Positions 51,447 through 58,953 of a stretch of 64,000 bases of DNA are shown here, piece by piece. A model generated the notes under the pieces. It made no database searches. It was not told where the DNA came from and saw nothing but the letters and a program-made list of their open reading frames with translations. The position numbers and the translations under genes are program-made. Within the stretch, counting starts at the first letter, position 1, and each line of letters starts with the position of its first letter. The DNA comes from Streptomyces kurssanovii (GTDB lineage: Bacteria > Actinomycetota > Actinomycetes > Streptomycetales > Streptomycetaceae): positions 91,705-155,704 of the forward strand of contig NZ_BMTN01000020.1 of NCBI RefSeq assembly GCF_014649695.1, in the 5' to 3' direction.

Positions 51447-53297
51447 CTATGAGAGGTCGAACTGGCCGGCCATCTGCTGGATCTTGACGATCACGAACTC
51501 GGCGGGCCTGACCGGCGCGATACCGATCACGACATTCACCACGCCCCGCTCGATGTCGGCGTCCGTGGTGGTGTCCTTGTCGCATTTCACGAAGTACGCC
51601 TCACGGGGTGTGCCGCCCTTGAACGCGCCGAGGCGGAACAGATCGTTGAGATACGCCGACGCTTTCAGCCGGATCTGCTGCCACAACTGCTCGTCGTTCG
51701 GCTCGAACACGACCCACTGCAGACCGCGGTACAGGCTCTCCTCGACATGGAGCGCGAGCCGGCGCACCGGCACGTACTTCCACTCGCTGTCCAGCGCGTC
51801 CGCGCCCTTGAGCGTGCGTGCACCCCACACCAGCGGGCCCACGACGGGGAAGGTGCGCAAACAGTTGACGCCCAGCGGGTTGAGCAGGCCGTTCTCACGG
51901 TCGGTGAGCCGGACGGTGAGCGAACGGACTCCCGCGAGGCGCGCCTCGGTGCCCGCGGGCGCCTTCCACACACCGCGTTCGCCGTCGGTACGGGCGATGA
52001 CACCGGCGACCGCGCCGGACGGCGGAAAGGCCCGCAGCCGGCCGGTGAGCGGGTCGGTGAGCTGCAGATGCGGGAAGTACAGGCCCGTGTGGTCGCTGCG
52101 TACGGAGTCGAAGGCGCCGATACCCGCCCGCGCCGAGTCCACGCTGCCCCAGGTCGACGGCGAGTCGACCAGCAGGAAGATGCGCCGCTCACGGCACAGC
52201 TGCTCCGCGGCGGAGATGACGGTGACCATGTCCTCGGTGGAGGCGTAGGCCGCGAGTTCCGGAAGCGCCAGCAGGTTGACGTCGTCGACGTCGCGCAGCG
52301 CCTGCACGCCCGTCTTGTCCGCCGCGCTGCCGATGAGGTCGCGCGGCCCGGGCGCGTCGCCGTCCTTGCCGCCCCCGAGCGCGAAGACCGGCGGGTTCAC
52401 CGACGCCTCCAGGCCGAGGTCGTTGGCGCATTCGCCGACGAAGCGCACGACGTCGTCGGGGTCCACCGAACCGGCGACGACCTGGAGCCGGCGGCCGAAG
52501 GCGGTGACCTCGGCCCCCGCGTATGCGTGCTTGCCCGGGGCGTCGGGCAGGGCCCGCAGCTTGCGCTCCAGCAGCAGGGCCAGTTCGGTGACGTCCGTCG
52601 GCGGTTCGCCGTCGCGGTCCGGCTCGTAGAACGTGAACTCCCGCTCCACGTCACCGATCTTGACCTTCACCTCGACGTTCAGGTCGGGCAGGTCCGCGGC
52701 GAACGGCTTGGACACGGTGCCCGACGGATCGGGCCGGTCCTCCTCCAGGACCTTCACGCGCACCAGCGACGAGCCCGCGTTCACGACGGTCTCCGCGAAG
52801 CGGCCGTGGCCGGAGTGCATCGACAGGCCGGTGAAGGTCTCCCGAGCGTCGCCACGCGCGTCCAGGACATGCAGGTTGAACGTCTTGTCCGGCGTGGGGG
52901 TGTCGTGGTCCACGGCCACCCGCAGGCCGGAACCCCACACACCTGGTTCCTTCGCGTGCACTTCGAGCACGGGGCACTCGCTGCGCCCCTCGGTGGAGTC
53001 GAGCGTGACGCAGGCCTCTTCGCCGGTGCCGGCCTTGGCCACACGGACGACGACGGCCACCGTGCCGCCGTTGCCGAAGAACTGGTGCACCGCGTAGCCG
53101 ACGGCGCTCTGGGCGGTGAGGCCGCCGAAGCGCCTCTCGAAGTCCGCGAAACTCGTGATGCGCACCGGCTGGTTGAGCGGGCCCCGACGGGTGTGCCCCA
53201 CGAACGCGGTCACCGATGTGGTGACCGAGGCGATGGTACGGACGCTGCTGGGAAGTTCCTCGATGTATACGCCGGGATAGCCCATGTGCGTCGGCAT
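51447..53297 (-). CDS. eCIS contractile sheath protein
   Basis: The chosen start at 53297 gives 616 aa and has GGAGGGG directly upstream; the frame is open further but lacks coding bias. N-terminus MGYPGVYIEELPSSVRTIASVTTSVTAFVGHTRRGPLNQPVRITSFADFERRFGG is the donor-strand arm and domain of phage tail sheaths; C-terminal RRLALHVEESLYRGLQWVVFEPND and the closing VKIQQMAGQFDLS match sheath C-domains. The central about 300 residues form a variable surface domain. It is the first gene of the operon and the only sheath copy, so promoter and regulation upstream of it should control the whole system. Confidence 0.95.
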   Translation of the reverse strand: MPTHMGYPGVYIEELPSSVRTIASVTTSVTAFVGHTRRGPLNQPVRITSFADFERRFGGLTAQSAVGYAVHQFFGNGGTVAVVVRVAKAGTGEEACVTLDSTEGRSECPVLEVHAKEPGVWGSGLRVAVDHDTPTPDKTFNLHVLDARGDARETFTGLSMHSGHGRFAETVVNAGSSLVRVKVLEEDRPDPSGTVSKPFAADLPDLNVEVKVKIGDVEREFTFYEPDRDGEPPTDVTELALLLERKLRALPDAPGKHAYAGAEVTAFGRRLQVVAGSVDPDDVVRFVGECANDLGLEASVNPPVFALGGGKDGDAPGPRDLIGSAADKTGVQALRDVDDVNLLALPELAAYASTEDMVTVISAAEQLCRERRIFLLVDSPSTWGSVDSARAGIGAFDSVRSDHTGLYFPHLQLTDPLTGRLRAFPPSGAVAGVIARTDGERGVWKAPAGTEARLAGVRSLTVRLTDRENGLLNPLGVNCLRTFPVVGPLVWGARTLKGADALDSEWKYVPVRRLALHVEESLYRGLQWVVFEPNDEQLWQQIRLKASAYLNDLFRLGAFKGGTPREAYFVKCDKDTTTDADIERGVVNVVIGIAPVRPAEFVIVKIQQMAGQFDLS

Positions 53298-53354
53298 TCC
53301 CCCTCCATTCCCTTCCGCGCACCAAGAGATGGGAAGAGGGGGTCGAGAATTGCG

Positions 53355-53375
53355 CGCATGCGTAGAACGCATGCG
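53355..53375. promoter_or_regulatory. Tandem CGCATGCG palindromes upstream of the sheath gene
   Basis: CGCATGCG occurs at 53355-53362 and 53368-53375, separated by TAGAA, about 60-80 bases before the sheath start codon. Each copy is itself palindromic. This is a candidate regulator binding pair or 5'-UTR hairpin. Confidence 0.55.
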
Positions 53376-53437
53376 AGATCTTCGCTGTTTTCCCCCGCCG
53401 CACACCCCGTGCGATATCGGTCTCGCAGGGCCATTCG

Positions 53438-53453
53438 CAGGCGCATGCGCCTG
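53438..53453. promoter_or_regulatory. 16-bp perfect palindrome containing CGCATGCG
   Basis: CAGGCGCATGCGCCTG, about 140-155 bases upstream of the sheath start, is the third copy of the CGCATGCG core within about 100 bases. The repetition suggests a specific operator. Confidence 0.55.
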
Positions 53454-54178
53454 TGGCTCCTGATGCATGAGTGCCACTGCGAGTCTCGTTCGTCGCTCGA
53501 GCGCGGGTCAAGAGACCGATTCGGTCAGTGGTACGGAAGGCGCATGTGAATGTCCGCCGGCCGGTAATCACAAGGTCAGCGGCGTGCGGGGGGTCGAATA
53601 TGGAGACGAATTCACGATCACTTCACATGAATCGGACGTGTGAGGAGTGATTCAGGCCGATCGGGAACCGCCTTCGGCGCGCCGTCTTGCGTTCCGTTGG
53701 CGGAGATGGGTCCACCGGTTCACTCGATCGTGAGCAAGTTCGACGTGCCGTTCGAGTCGCCGAGTGCGGCGGCCGGCGGCGGGCGGGTGTCGGCGTGTGC
53801 GGCGGCGGCCGGGCGGGTGACGTGCGGTTAGCCGCCTTCCCGCCCTGTGGTGTGGTGACACATGGACCCTTGTCCGGGGGATCTTGACAGTGTCTTGACG
53901 AATTGCCGCAGGATCGCCGGCGCGCAAAGCGCTCGCATGACGGAGACAAGAGTTACGCGATCAACGCAAGAACTCTGCACGGGCGACGGGCTGATGCGGC
54001 TCGGCCGACTGCCCCTGTACCCGCAATGCGCGACGACGCGCGCCTTTGCCCGACACGCCCCCGCACCAGGTCAGGAAGGAAGCCCCGTACCCCGACCGCA
54101 CGAAGCACTGGGGGACCGCTCCGGGACCGCCCGGGCGGCGGCGGGGAAGGCGGGCGGACCCTGACGTGAACGCACACG

Positions 54179-54211
54179 GCGGGCGGCGACCTGTCCCGGC
54201 CCGCCGCCCGC
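54179..54211. terminator. Hairpin after nagB
   Basis: A 10-bp GC stem (54179-54188 / 54202-54211), extendable with flanking CACAC/GTGTG after one mismatch on each side, about 20 bases past the nagB stop on the minus strand. Confidence 0.65.
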
Positions 54212-54229
54212 TGTCGTGTGTCCGGCCGC

Positions 54230-55015
54230 TCAGATGCCCTGCCAGTCCGGCTTGGCCGCGTAGGTGGCCCGGAAGTAGTCGGCGAGCTTCAGCCCTGCGG
54301 CCGCCGCCTCGTCGACGACGACGGTGGCGTGCGGGTGCAACTGCAGCGCGGAGGCGGGCACCAGCGCGGAGAGCGGTCCCTCGACCGCGAGCGCCACGGC
54401 GTCCGCCTTGGCCTTCCCGGTGGCGAGCAGCACCAGGTGGCGGGCCTCCAGGATGGTGCCGATGCCCTGGGTGATGACGTGGTGCGGGACCTGCTCGATG
54501 TCGCCGTCGAAGAAGCGGGCGTTGTCCACCCGGGTCTGCTGGGTGAGCGTCTTGATGCGGGTGCGGGAGGCCAGCGAGGAGCACGGCTCGTTGAACCCGA
54601 TGTGCCCGTCCGTGCCGATGCCCAGCAACTGGAGGTCCACGCCGCCGGCCTCCGCGAGCGCGCGGTCGTACGCGACGCAGGCCGCGGCGACGTCCTCCGC
54701 CGAGCCGTCGGGGCCCATGAAGGACTCCTGGTCCAGCCCGAGCGGTTCGACGACCTCGCGCAGCACCACCGAGCGGTAGGACTCCGGGTGCCCGGCCGGC
54801 AGGCCGACGTATTCGTCGAGCTGGCAGACACGGGCGCGGGAGGCGTCCACCTCCTTGTTCGCGACCTTCGCCGCGAGGGCCTGGTAGACCGGGAGCGGGG
54901 TCGACCCCGTGGCGACGCCGAGAAGGGCGTCGGGCTTGCGTCGCAGCAGGTCGGCCATGGCTTCGGCGATGAGCTCGCCGCCCGCGGCGGAATCCGGAAC
55001 GATGACAACTTCCAC
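54230..55015 (-). CDS. nagB: Glucosamine-6-phosphate deaminase
   Basis: The GTG start at 55015 gives 261 aa, the usual NagB length, with AGGGA upstream. Motifs: LGVATGSTPLPVY (phosphate loop), the catalytic Asp in QLDEYVGLP, and GIGTDGHIGFNEP containing the active-site Asp and His. It converts glucosamine-6-phosphate to fructose-6-phosphate and ammonia, the last step of N-acetylglucosamine/chitin use. A DasR-type operator overlaps its promoter, as known for nagB of S. coelicolor. It is unrelated in function to the eCIS operon on the same strand. Confidence 0.95.
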   Translation of the reverse strand: MEVVIVPDSAAGGELIAEAMADLLRRKPDALLGVATGSTPLPVYQALAAKVANKEVDASRARVCQLDEYVGLPAGHPESYRSVVLREVVEPLGLDQESFMGPDGSAEDVAAACVAYDRALAEAGGVDLQLLGIGTDGHIGFNEPCSSLASRTRIKTLTQQTRVDNARFFDGDIEQVPHHVITQGIGTILEARHLVLLATGKAKADAVALAVEGPLSALVPASALQLHPHATVVVDEAAAAGLKLADYFRATYAAKPDWQGI

Positions 55016-55040
55016 GAAGATCCCTGTCTCTGAAGCGCTC

Positions 55041-55056
55041 AGTGGTGTAGACCAAT
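55041..55056. promoter_or_regulatory. DasR-responsive element (dre) upstream of nagB
   Basis: AGTGGTGTAGACCAAT matches the published DasR consensus A(C/G)TGGTCTAGACCA(C/G)T at most positions (on the minus strand ATTGGTCTACACCACT). It lies 26-41 bases before the GTG start, where bound DasR would block transcription until GlcN-6-P accumulates. Confidence 0.82.
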
Positions 55057-55190
55057 CTACCTGCTGAGGGGGCGTCCTGTCCTGTCCTGACGGCATGTGG
55101 ACAGGGCGGGGTGTCCGTAACGGGCCAAGATCGCCACCGTCGCCGCGACCGTGACGGCCGTCGCCGCCGGCCTGCCCGGACGCGGGCCGC

Positions 55191-55772
55191 TCACCGGTCC
55201 GTGGTGGCGGCCTGCTTGTGGCGGGCGTAGTGGCGTGATGCCTTCGCCCGGTTGCCGCACCCGGCCATGGAGCACCACCGGCGCTTGCCGTTCTTCGAGA
55301 TGTCGTAGAAGTGCAGTACGCACTCGGGGTTGGCGCACTTGCGGATCCTGTCCGGGTGTTCGTCGAGGAGCCGCAGGTACGCCTCTGCCGCGGTCCATGC
55401 CGCCAGCCAGCCGGGGGAGTCGGTCTCGACCACGGAAAGGGGACCCGCCTCGCCCAGCCGGCGCTGGATCCGGCCGTGGCGGAGGATCTCGTTCAGCTCG
55501 TCGGCGGCCTGCTGTGCGTCGGCGCTCCCGTCCAGGAGCGCGGCGACCGCGCGGCGGGTCGCCAGGAGTGCGTCGAGTGTGTCCTGGTCGGGCGGGACGG
55601 TGTCGGCGAAGCCGGCGGACCGCAGCCAGACGGACAGCCCGTCGGAGCGCTCCAGCAGGTCGTGGCGAACCTTTTCGTCGATCCAGACGGTGTTGACCAG
55701 GTCCAGTGGCAGGGGTTCGCCGGTGAGGGGGCGGGGATCCGCCGCCGGTCCGCGGCCCGGTGCAGTGCTCAT
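55191..55772 (-). CDS. ABATE/CGNR zinc-finger putative regulator
   Basis: The ATG at 55772 (193 aa) has AAGGGAAG upstream. The N-terminal about 130 residues are an ABATE-like domain (PLPLDLVNTVWIDEKVRHDLLERSDGLSVWLRSAG). The C-terminal zinc ribbon reads CANPECVLHFYD...KRRWCSMAGCGNRAKASRHYAR and contains the diagnostic CGNR. Family members are thought to be DNA- or RNA-binding transcription regulators. It diverges from the VOC/PPOX/ferredoxin operon across a strong inverted repeat, so it may control that operon and itself. Confidence 0.88.
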   Translation of the reverse strand: MSTAPGRGPAADPRPLTGEPLPLDLVNTVWIDEKVRHDLLERSDGLSVWLRSAGFADTVPPDQDTLDALLATRRAVAALLDGSADAQQAADELNEILRHGRIQRRLGEAGPLSVVETDSPGWLAAWTAAEAYLRLLDEHPDRIRKCANPECVLHFYDISKNGKRRWCSMAGCGNRAKASRHYARHKQAATTDR

Positions 55773-55842
55773 GGGGCTTCCCTTTCGTGTCGTCGGGTAC
55801 ATGCGATCACATCGACCTGGTTCTAACCCATGAAAGTGATTT

Positions 55843-55874
55843 CAACGGTTGACCCTGTGGGAAGTCAACCGTTG
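55843..55874. promoter_or_regulatory. Perfect 11-bp inverted repeat between divergent genes
   Basis: CAACGGTTGAC (55843-55853) and GTCAACCGTTG (55864-55874) with a 10-base spacer, 60-90 bases before the VOC start and 70-100 before the CGNR start. It is the likely operator of the divergent pair. Confidence 0.65.
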
Positions 55875-55933
55875 ACGTTCGTATCACCGGTTAGCCGGGA
55901 AGTCGCCCGGCCGCCCACCGACGGAGGCCCTCC

Positions 55934-56416
55934 ATGACGCAGTCCATCGCCGACCAGCCCCTGCGGTACCTGCCGACCCTGCAGACCGGCCACGTCGGTC
56001 TCAACGTCACCGACCTCGAGAAGGCGCTCCCCTTCTATCTCCGTGTCTTCGGCTTCGAGATCCTCGCCGAGGGCAAGGACGACGACCGCAAGTGGGCCTT
56101 TCTCGGCCGTGACGGCCGGCTCGTCCTGACCCTCTGGGAGCAGAGCGGCACCCCCTTCTCCACCGGCTCCGCCGGCCTGCACCACCTCTCCTTCCAGGTC
56201 GACACGATCGAGGACGTCGAGACCGCCCGGGCCGTCCTGCGGGAGCTCGGCGCCGACTTCACCCACGACGGCGTCGTCTCCCACGGTGAGGACGCAGGAT
56301 CCGGCGGCATCTTCTTCACCGACCCCGACGGCATCCGCCTCGAGATCTACGCCCCGACCGGCGCCGAAGACGCTCCCGCCCCGACCGGAACCGCCCCTAC
56401 CTGCGGCTTCTTCTAG
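55934..56416 (+). CDS. VOC-family (glyoxalase/dioxygenase superfamily) protein
   Basis: 160 aa with paired beta-alpha-beta-beta-beta modules: GHVGLNVTDLEKALPFYLRVFGFEILAEGKDD (metal ligand His at the start) and LHHLSFQVDTIEDVETARAVLRELG, ending IFFTDPDGIRLEIYAP (metal ligand Glu). Substrates in this superfamily vary from lactoylglutathione to drugs and catechols. It is the first gene of an operon with a PPOX-type flavoprotein, ferredoxin and ferredoxin reductase. Confidence 0.85.
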   Translation: MTQSIADQPLRYLPTLQTGHVGLNVTDLEKALPFYLRVFGFEILAEGKDDDRKWAFLGRDGRLVLTLWEQSGTPFSTGSAGLHHLSFQVDTIEDVETARAVLRELGADFTHDGVVSHGEDAGSGGIFFTDPDGIRLEIYAPTGAEDAPAPTGTAPTCGFF

Positions 56417-56463
56417 AGCACGGGGCGCGGGCCACCGCGACCGGCGGCCCGCGCCCCGTGCTC
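56416..56463. terminator. Strong intra-operon hairpin (18-bp perfect stem)
   Basis: Arms 56416-56433 and 56446-56463 with a 12-base loop, beginning at the VOC stop codon and ending 35 bases before the next start. It should stop or attenuate most transcripts, so the VOC gene would be expressed above the three downstream genes, or serve as an RNA stability element. Confidence 0.7.
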
Positions 56464-56498
56464 CCGCCCGCCCACCACCCCAGAGGAAGGAGCCGGCC

Positions 56499-57431
56499 AT
56501 GGGCGTCTACCACCACGGAGAGCACACCGTGCAGCAGCGAGCCGGCCTGATCGACCACGCGGGCTTCTCCGCCGCCGCCATCAGGAACGAAATCCCCGAC
56601 GTCGCCGTCGAGTTCCTCTCCCGGCAGCCCATGCTCGTCGTCGGCGCCGCCGACACAGACGGCGCCGTCTGGGCATCGCTGCTCACCGGAGCCCCCGGTT
56701 TCGTCACCGCCGCCGGACCGGCCTCCTTGACGATCGACGCCGTCCCGCCCGACGGCGACCCGTTGCACGACGTACTCGCCCGGCCCGCCCACGTCGGCAT
56801 GATCGCCGTCGAGCCGGCCACCCGCCGCCGTATGCGGATGAACGGCAGGTCCCGCCCGGCCGCCGGTGGCCTCCACGTCGACCTCGACCAGGTCTTCTCC
56901 AACTGTCCCAAGTACATCCAGCAGCGCCGGCCGACGCTCGCGCCGGGCGCGCACGGCCCTACCGCCACGCGCTGGCGGGGCACGAAGCTGACACCCCGGC
57001 AGCTGGCCCTCGTCGAAGCGGCCGACACCTTCTTCATCGCCACCGCCGACCGGGCGGGCAACGCCGACGCCTCGCACCGCGGCGGCAGCCCCGGGTTCCT
57101 CCAGGCCGTCACTCCGACCCGCCTGCGCTGGCCCGACTACTCCGGCAACGCCATGTTCGCCACCCTCGGCAACATCGAGGTCGACCCCCGCGCCGGACTG
57201 CTCCTGCCCGACTGGGACACGGGCGCCGTCCTCCAGCTCACCGGCACCGCCGCCGTCGACTGGAACCCCGGCCGTGCCGCCGCGGTCCCCGGCGCGCAGC
57301 GCATCGTCGAATTCACCGTCGACCACATCGTGCAGATCGACCGTGCTTCCCCGCTGCGCTGGACCGCCCCCACGTACTCACGCTTCAACCCGCCCGCACC
57401 CCGGCCCCTCGGAAGAGAACAAGGACCATGA
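56499..57431 (+). CDS. PPOX-type flavin-reductase-like protein
   Basis: 310 aa from ATG 56499 (AGGAAGGAG upstream). It resembles pyridoxamine-5'-phosphate-oxidase-superfamily proteins with two split-barrel-like halves: FLSRQPMLVVGAADTDGAVWASLLTG and ADTFFIATADRAGNADASHRGGSPGFLQ, plus YSGNAMFATLGNIEVDPRAGLLLPDW. Such proteins bind FMN or F420 and often work with ferredoxin or Fe-S partners. The ATG of the ferredoxin gene overlaps its stop, so the protein is probably the electron acceptor or donor of the downstream pair. Confidence 0.8.
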   Translation: MGVYHHGEHTVQQRAGLIDHAGFSAAAIRNEIPDVAVEFLSRQPMLVVGAADTDGAVWASLLTGAPGFVTAAGPASLTIDAVPPDGDPLHDVLARPAHVGMIAVEPATRRRMRMNGRSRPAAGGLHVDLDQVFSNCPKYIQQRRPTLAPGAHGPTATRWRGTKLTPRQLALVEAADTFFIATADRAGNADASHRGGSPGFLQAVTPTRLRWPDYSGNAMFATLGNIEVDPRAGLLLPDWDTGAVLQLTGTAAVDWNPGRAAAVPGAQRIVEFTVDHIVQIDRASPLRWTAPTYSRFNPPAPRPLGREQGP

Positions 57432-57616
57432 AGATCACCGTCGATATGAGCCTCTGTGAGAGCCACGGGCAGTGCGTCTTCGCCGCCCCCGAAGTGTTCT
57501 CCTTCGACGAGGACGACCATCTCGTCCACGACGCCGAACCGGACGATGCCCTGCGCGCGAAGGTCGTCGACGCCGTGGCCGTCTGCCCCGTCCGCGCCAT
57601 CGGCATCGAGGGCTAG
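57428..57616 (+). CDS. [3Fe-4S]-type ferredoxin (62 aa)
   Basis: Cluster ligands: Cys10 and Cys16 in LCESHGQC with a non-Cys at the middle position, and a distal Cys in AVCPVRAI, the pattern of actinobacterial 3Fe-4S ferredoxins that usually feed cytochromes P450. No P450 gene is present in the window. ATGA overlap with the PPOX gene. Confidence 0.9.
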   Translation: MKITVDMSLCESHGQCVFAAPEVFSFDEDDHLVHDAEPDDALRAKVVDAVAVCPVRAIGIEG

Positions 57617-57618
57617 GC

Positions 57619-58830
57619 ATGCATGGCTCCCGGATCGTGATCGTCGGGGCGTCCCTCGCCGGCCTCCGTGCCGCGGAAGCCCTCCGCGCAGCCGGCCACC
57701 GCGGTCACCTCACCCTCGTCGGCGCCGAGAACCGTCCGCCGTACGACCGGCCGCCACTCTCCAAGGAGTTCCTCACAGGCGAGCGGACACCGGAGAGCAT
57801 CTGCCTCGGCCCCACCGCCCATCTCGGGCTGACCGAACGCTACGGACACCCCGCCGTGCACCTCGACACGGCCGGCCGCGAGGTCCACCTCGACGACGGA
57901 TCCGTCCTCGCGTACGACGGACTCGTCATCGCCACGGGAGCGGGTCCGCGCCCCTGGGCCGGCCCCCTCCCCGCGACCGGCGTCCACACCATGCGCACCC
58001 TCGAGGACGCCCGAGCCCTGAAGGAAGCCCTCACCGGGGCCCGCCGGCACCTCCTCGTCGCCGGCGCCGGATTCATCGGCTGCGAAGTCGCCTCCGCCGC
58101 CCGCGGACTCGGCCACGACGTCACCCTCGTCTCCGGCGAACCGCTCCCGCTGAGCGGCGCGACGGGTGATGAGGCCGCCGGCTTCCTCACCCGGCTCCAC
58201 CACGACGCGGGCGTCGAGATCCTCACCCGCAGTACCGTCACCGCCGTCCACGGCCGCACCCGCGTCACCGGCGTCACCGTCGACAACGCCACGGACATCA
58301 CCACCGAGACCGCCCTTCTCGCCCTCGGCGCCCGGCCCCACACCGACTGGCTCGCCGGCTCCGGCCTGCGACTCGAACGCGGCCTGCTCACCGACGAGTA
58401 CACCCGCGCCCTGGACGCTCACGGCCGGCCCCGTCCCGACATCGTCGCCGCCGGCGACATCACCCGCTTCCCCCACCCGCACGCCCCCGGCCCCATCTCC
58501 CTGGGCCACTGGAGCAACGCCGTCGAACAGGCCAGGTGCGCGGCCCACAACCTCCTCCACCCCCGACGACCCACGCCGTACCGGCCTGTCGCCTCCTTCT
58601 GGTCCACCCAGTACGGCGTCCGCTTCCGCGCCGTGGGCCTGCCGCGCTACGCCGACCACGCCGAACTCCGCGAACTCGACCACGAGAAGCGCCGGCTCGA
58701 GGTCGCCTACTACCGCCGCGGGCACCTCGTCGGAGCCCTCACCGCCGGCCGGGCGGCCCGCGTCACGGCCTACCGGTCCGAGCTCGCCCGGTCCCTCGCC
58801 GGCATCGCCCCACTGCCGGCGTCGTCGTGA
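57619..58830 (+). CDS. FAD/NAD(P)H-dependent ferredoxin reductase
   Basis: 403 aa from ATG 57619, three bases after the ferredoxin stop. It has the FAD-binding GASLAGLRAAEALR, the RPPLSKEFL segment, the second nucleotide-binding LLVAGAGFIGCEVASAARGLG, and the FAD motif IVAAGDITRFPHP. These fit the BenD/CamA-type ferredoxin reductase family. With the 62-aa ferredoxin it forms a complete NAD(P)H electron-transfer chain, whose acceptor here is probably the PPOX or VOC protein, or an unlinked P450. Confidence 0.92.
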   Translation: MHGSRIVIVGASLAGLRAAEALRAAGHRGHLTLVGAENRPPYDRPPLSKEFLTGERTPESICLGPTAHLGLTERYGHPAVHLDTAGREVHLDDGSVLAYDGLVIATGAGPRPWAGPLPATGVHTMRTLEDARALKEALTGARRHLLVAGAGFIGCEVASAARGLGHDVTLVSGEPLPLSGATGDEAAGFLTRLHHDAGVEILTRSTVTAVHGRTRVTGVTVDNATDITTETALLALGARPHTDWLAGSGLRLERGLLTDEYTRALDAHGRPRPDIVAAGDITRFPHPHAPGPISLGHWSNAVEQARCAAHNLLHPRRPTPYRPVASFWSTQYGVRFRAVGLPRYADHAELRELDHEKRRLEVAYYRRGHLVGALTAGRAARVTAYRSELARSLAGIAPLPASS

Positions 58831-58953
58831 CCTGGGCCCGGGGATCAACTCCAGGCAGCGGAGTGAACCTGGTCCCGGGATCCTGCGAGTCGCGATGAGT
58901 CCTGCGGCGTCCGGCGGTCGTACTGTCGAACCCGTTACCGAGGAGGACTGCTG

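Larger units (their letters stand above)
53298..54178. promoter_or_regulatory. Long upstream region of the eCIS operon
   Basis: About 880 bases with no gene that I can support on either strand. The part next to the sheath gene (53,340-53,640) is AT-richer than its surroundings and holds the palindromic CGCATGCG elements. Further out, a TCTTGAC direct repeat (about 53,883 and 53,892) lies near an SRP-RNA-like tract. It should contain the promoter of the 20-gene operon. Confidence 0.6.

Noticed and set aside
23144-53297. Prophage or R-type pyocin instead of eCIS
   Set aside because: No capsid, portal, terminase, integrase or tail-fibre genes are present, and DUF4157, DUF4255, AAA+ and DUF6519 genes are eCIS markers.
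53298-53477. N-terminal extension of the sheath protein by 60 residues
   Set aside because: The strong GGAGGGG site and the typical sheath N-terminus begin at 53297; the upstream part is palindrome-rich leader.
53687-54178. Small genes between the eCIS promoter and nagB
   Set aside because: Several short frames exist on both strands, but none has a good ribosome site, coding bias or recognisable product.
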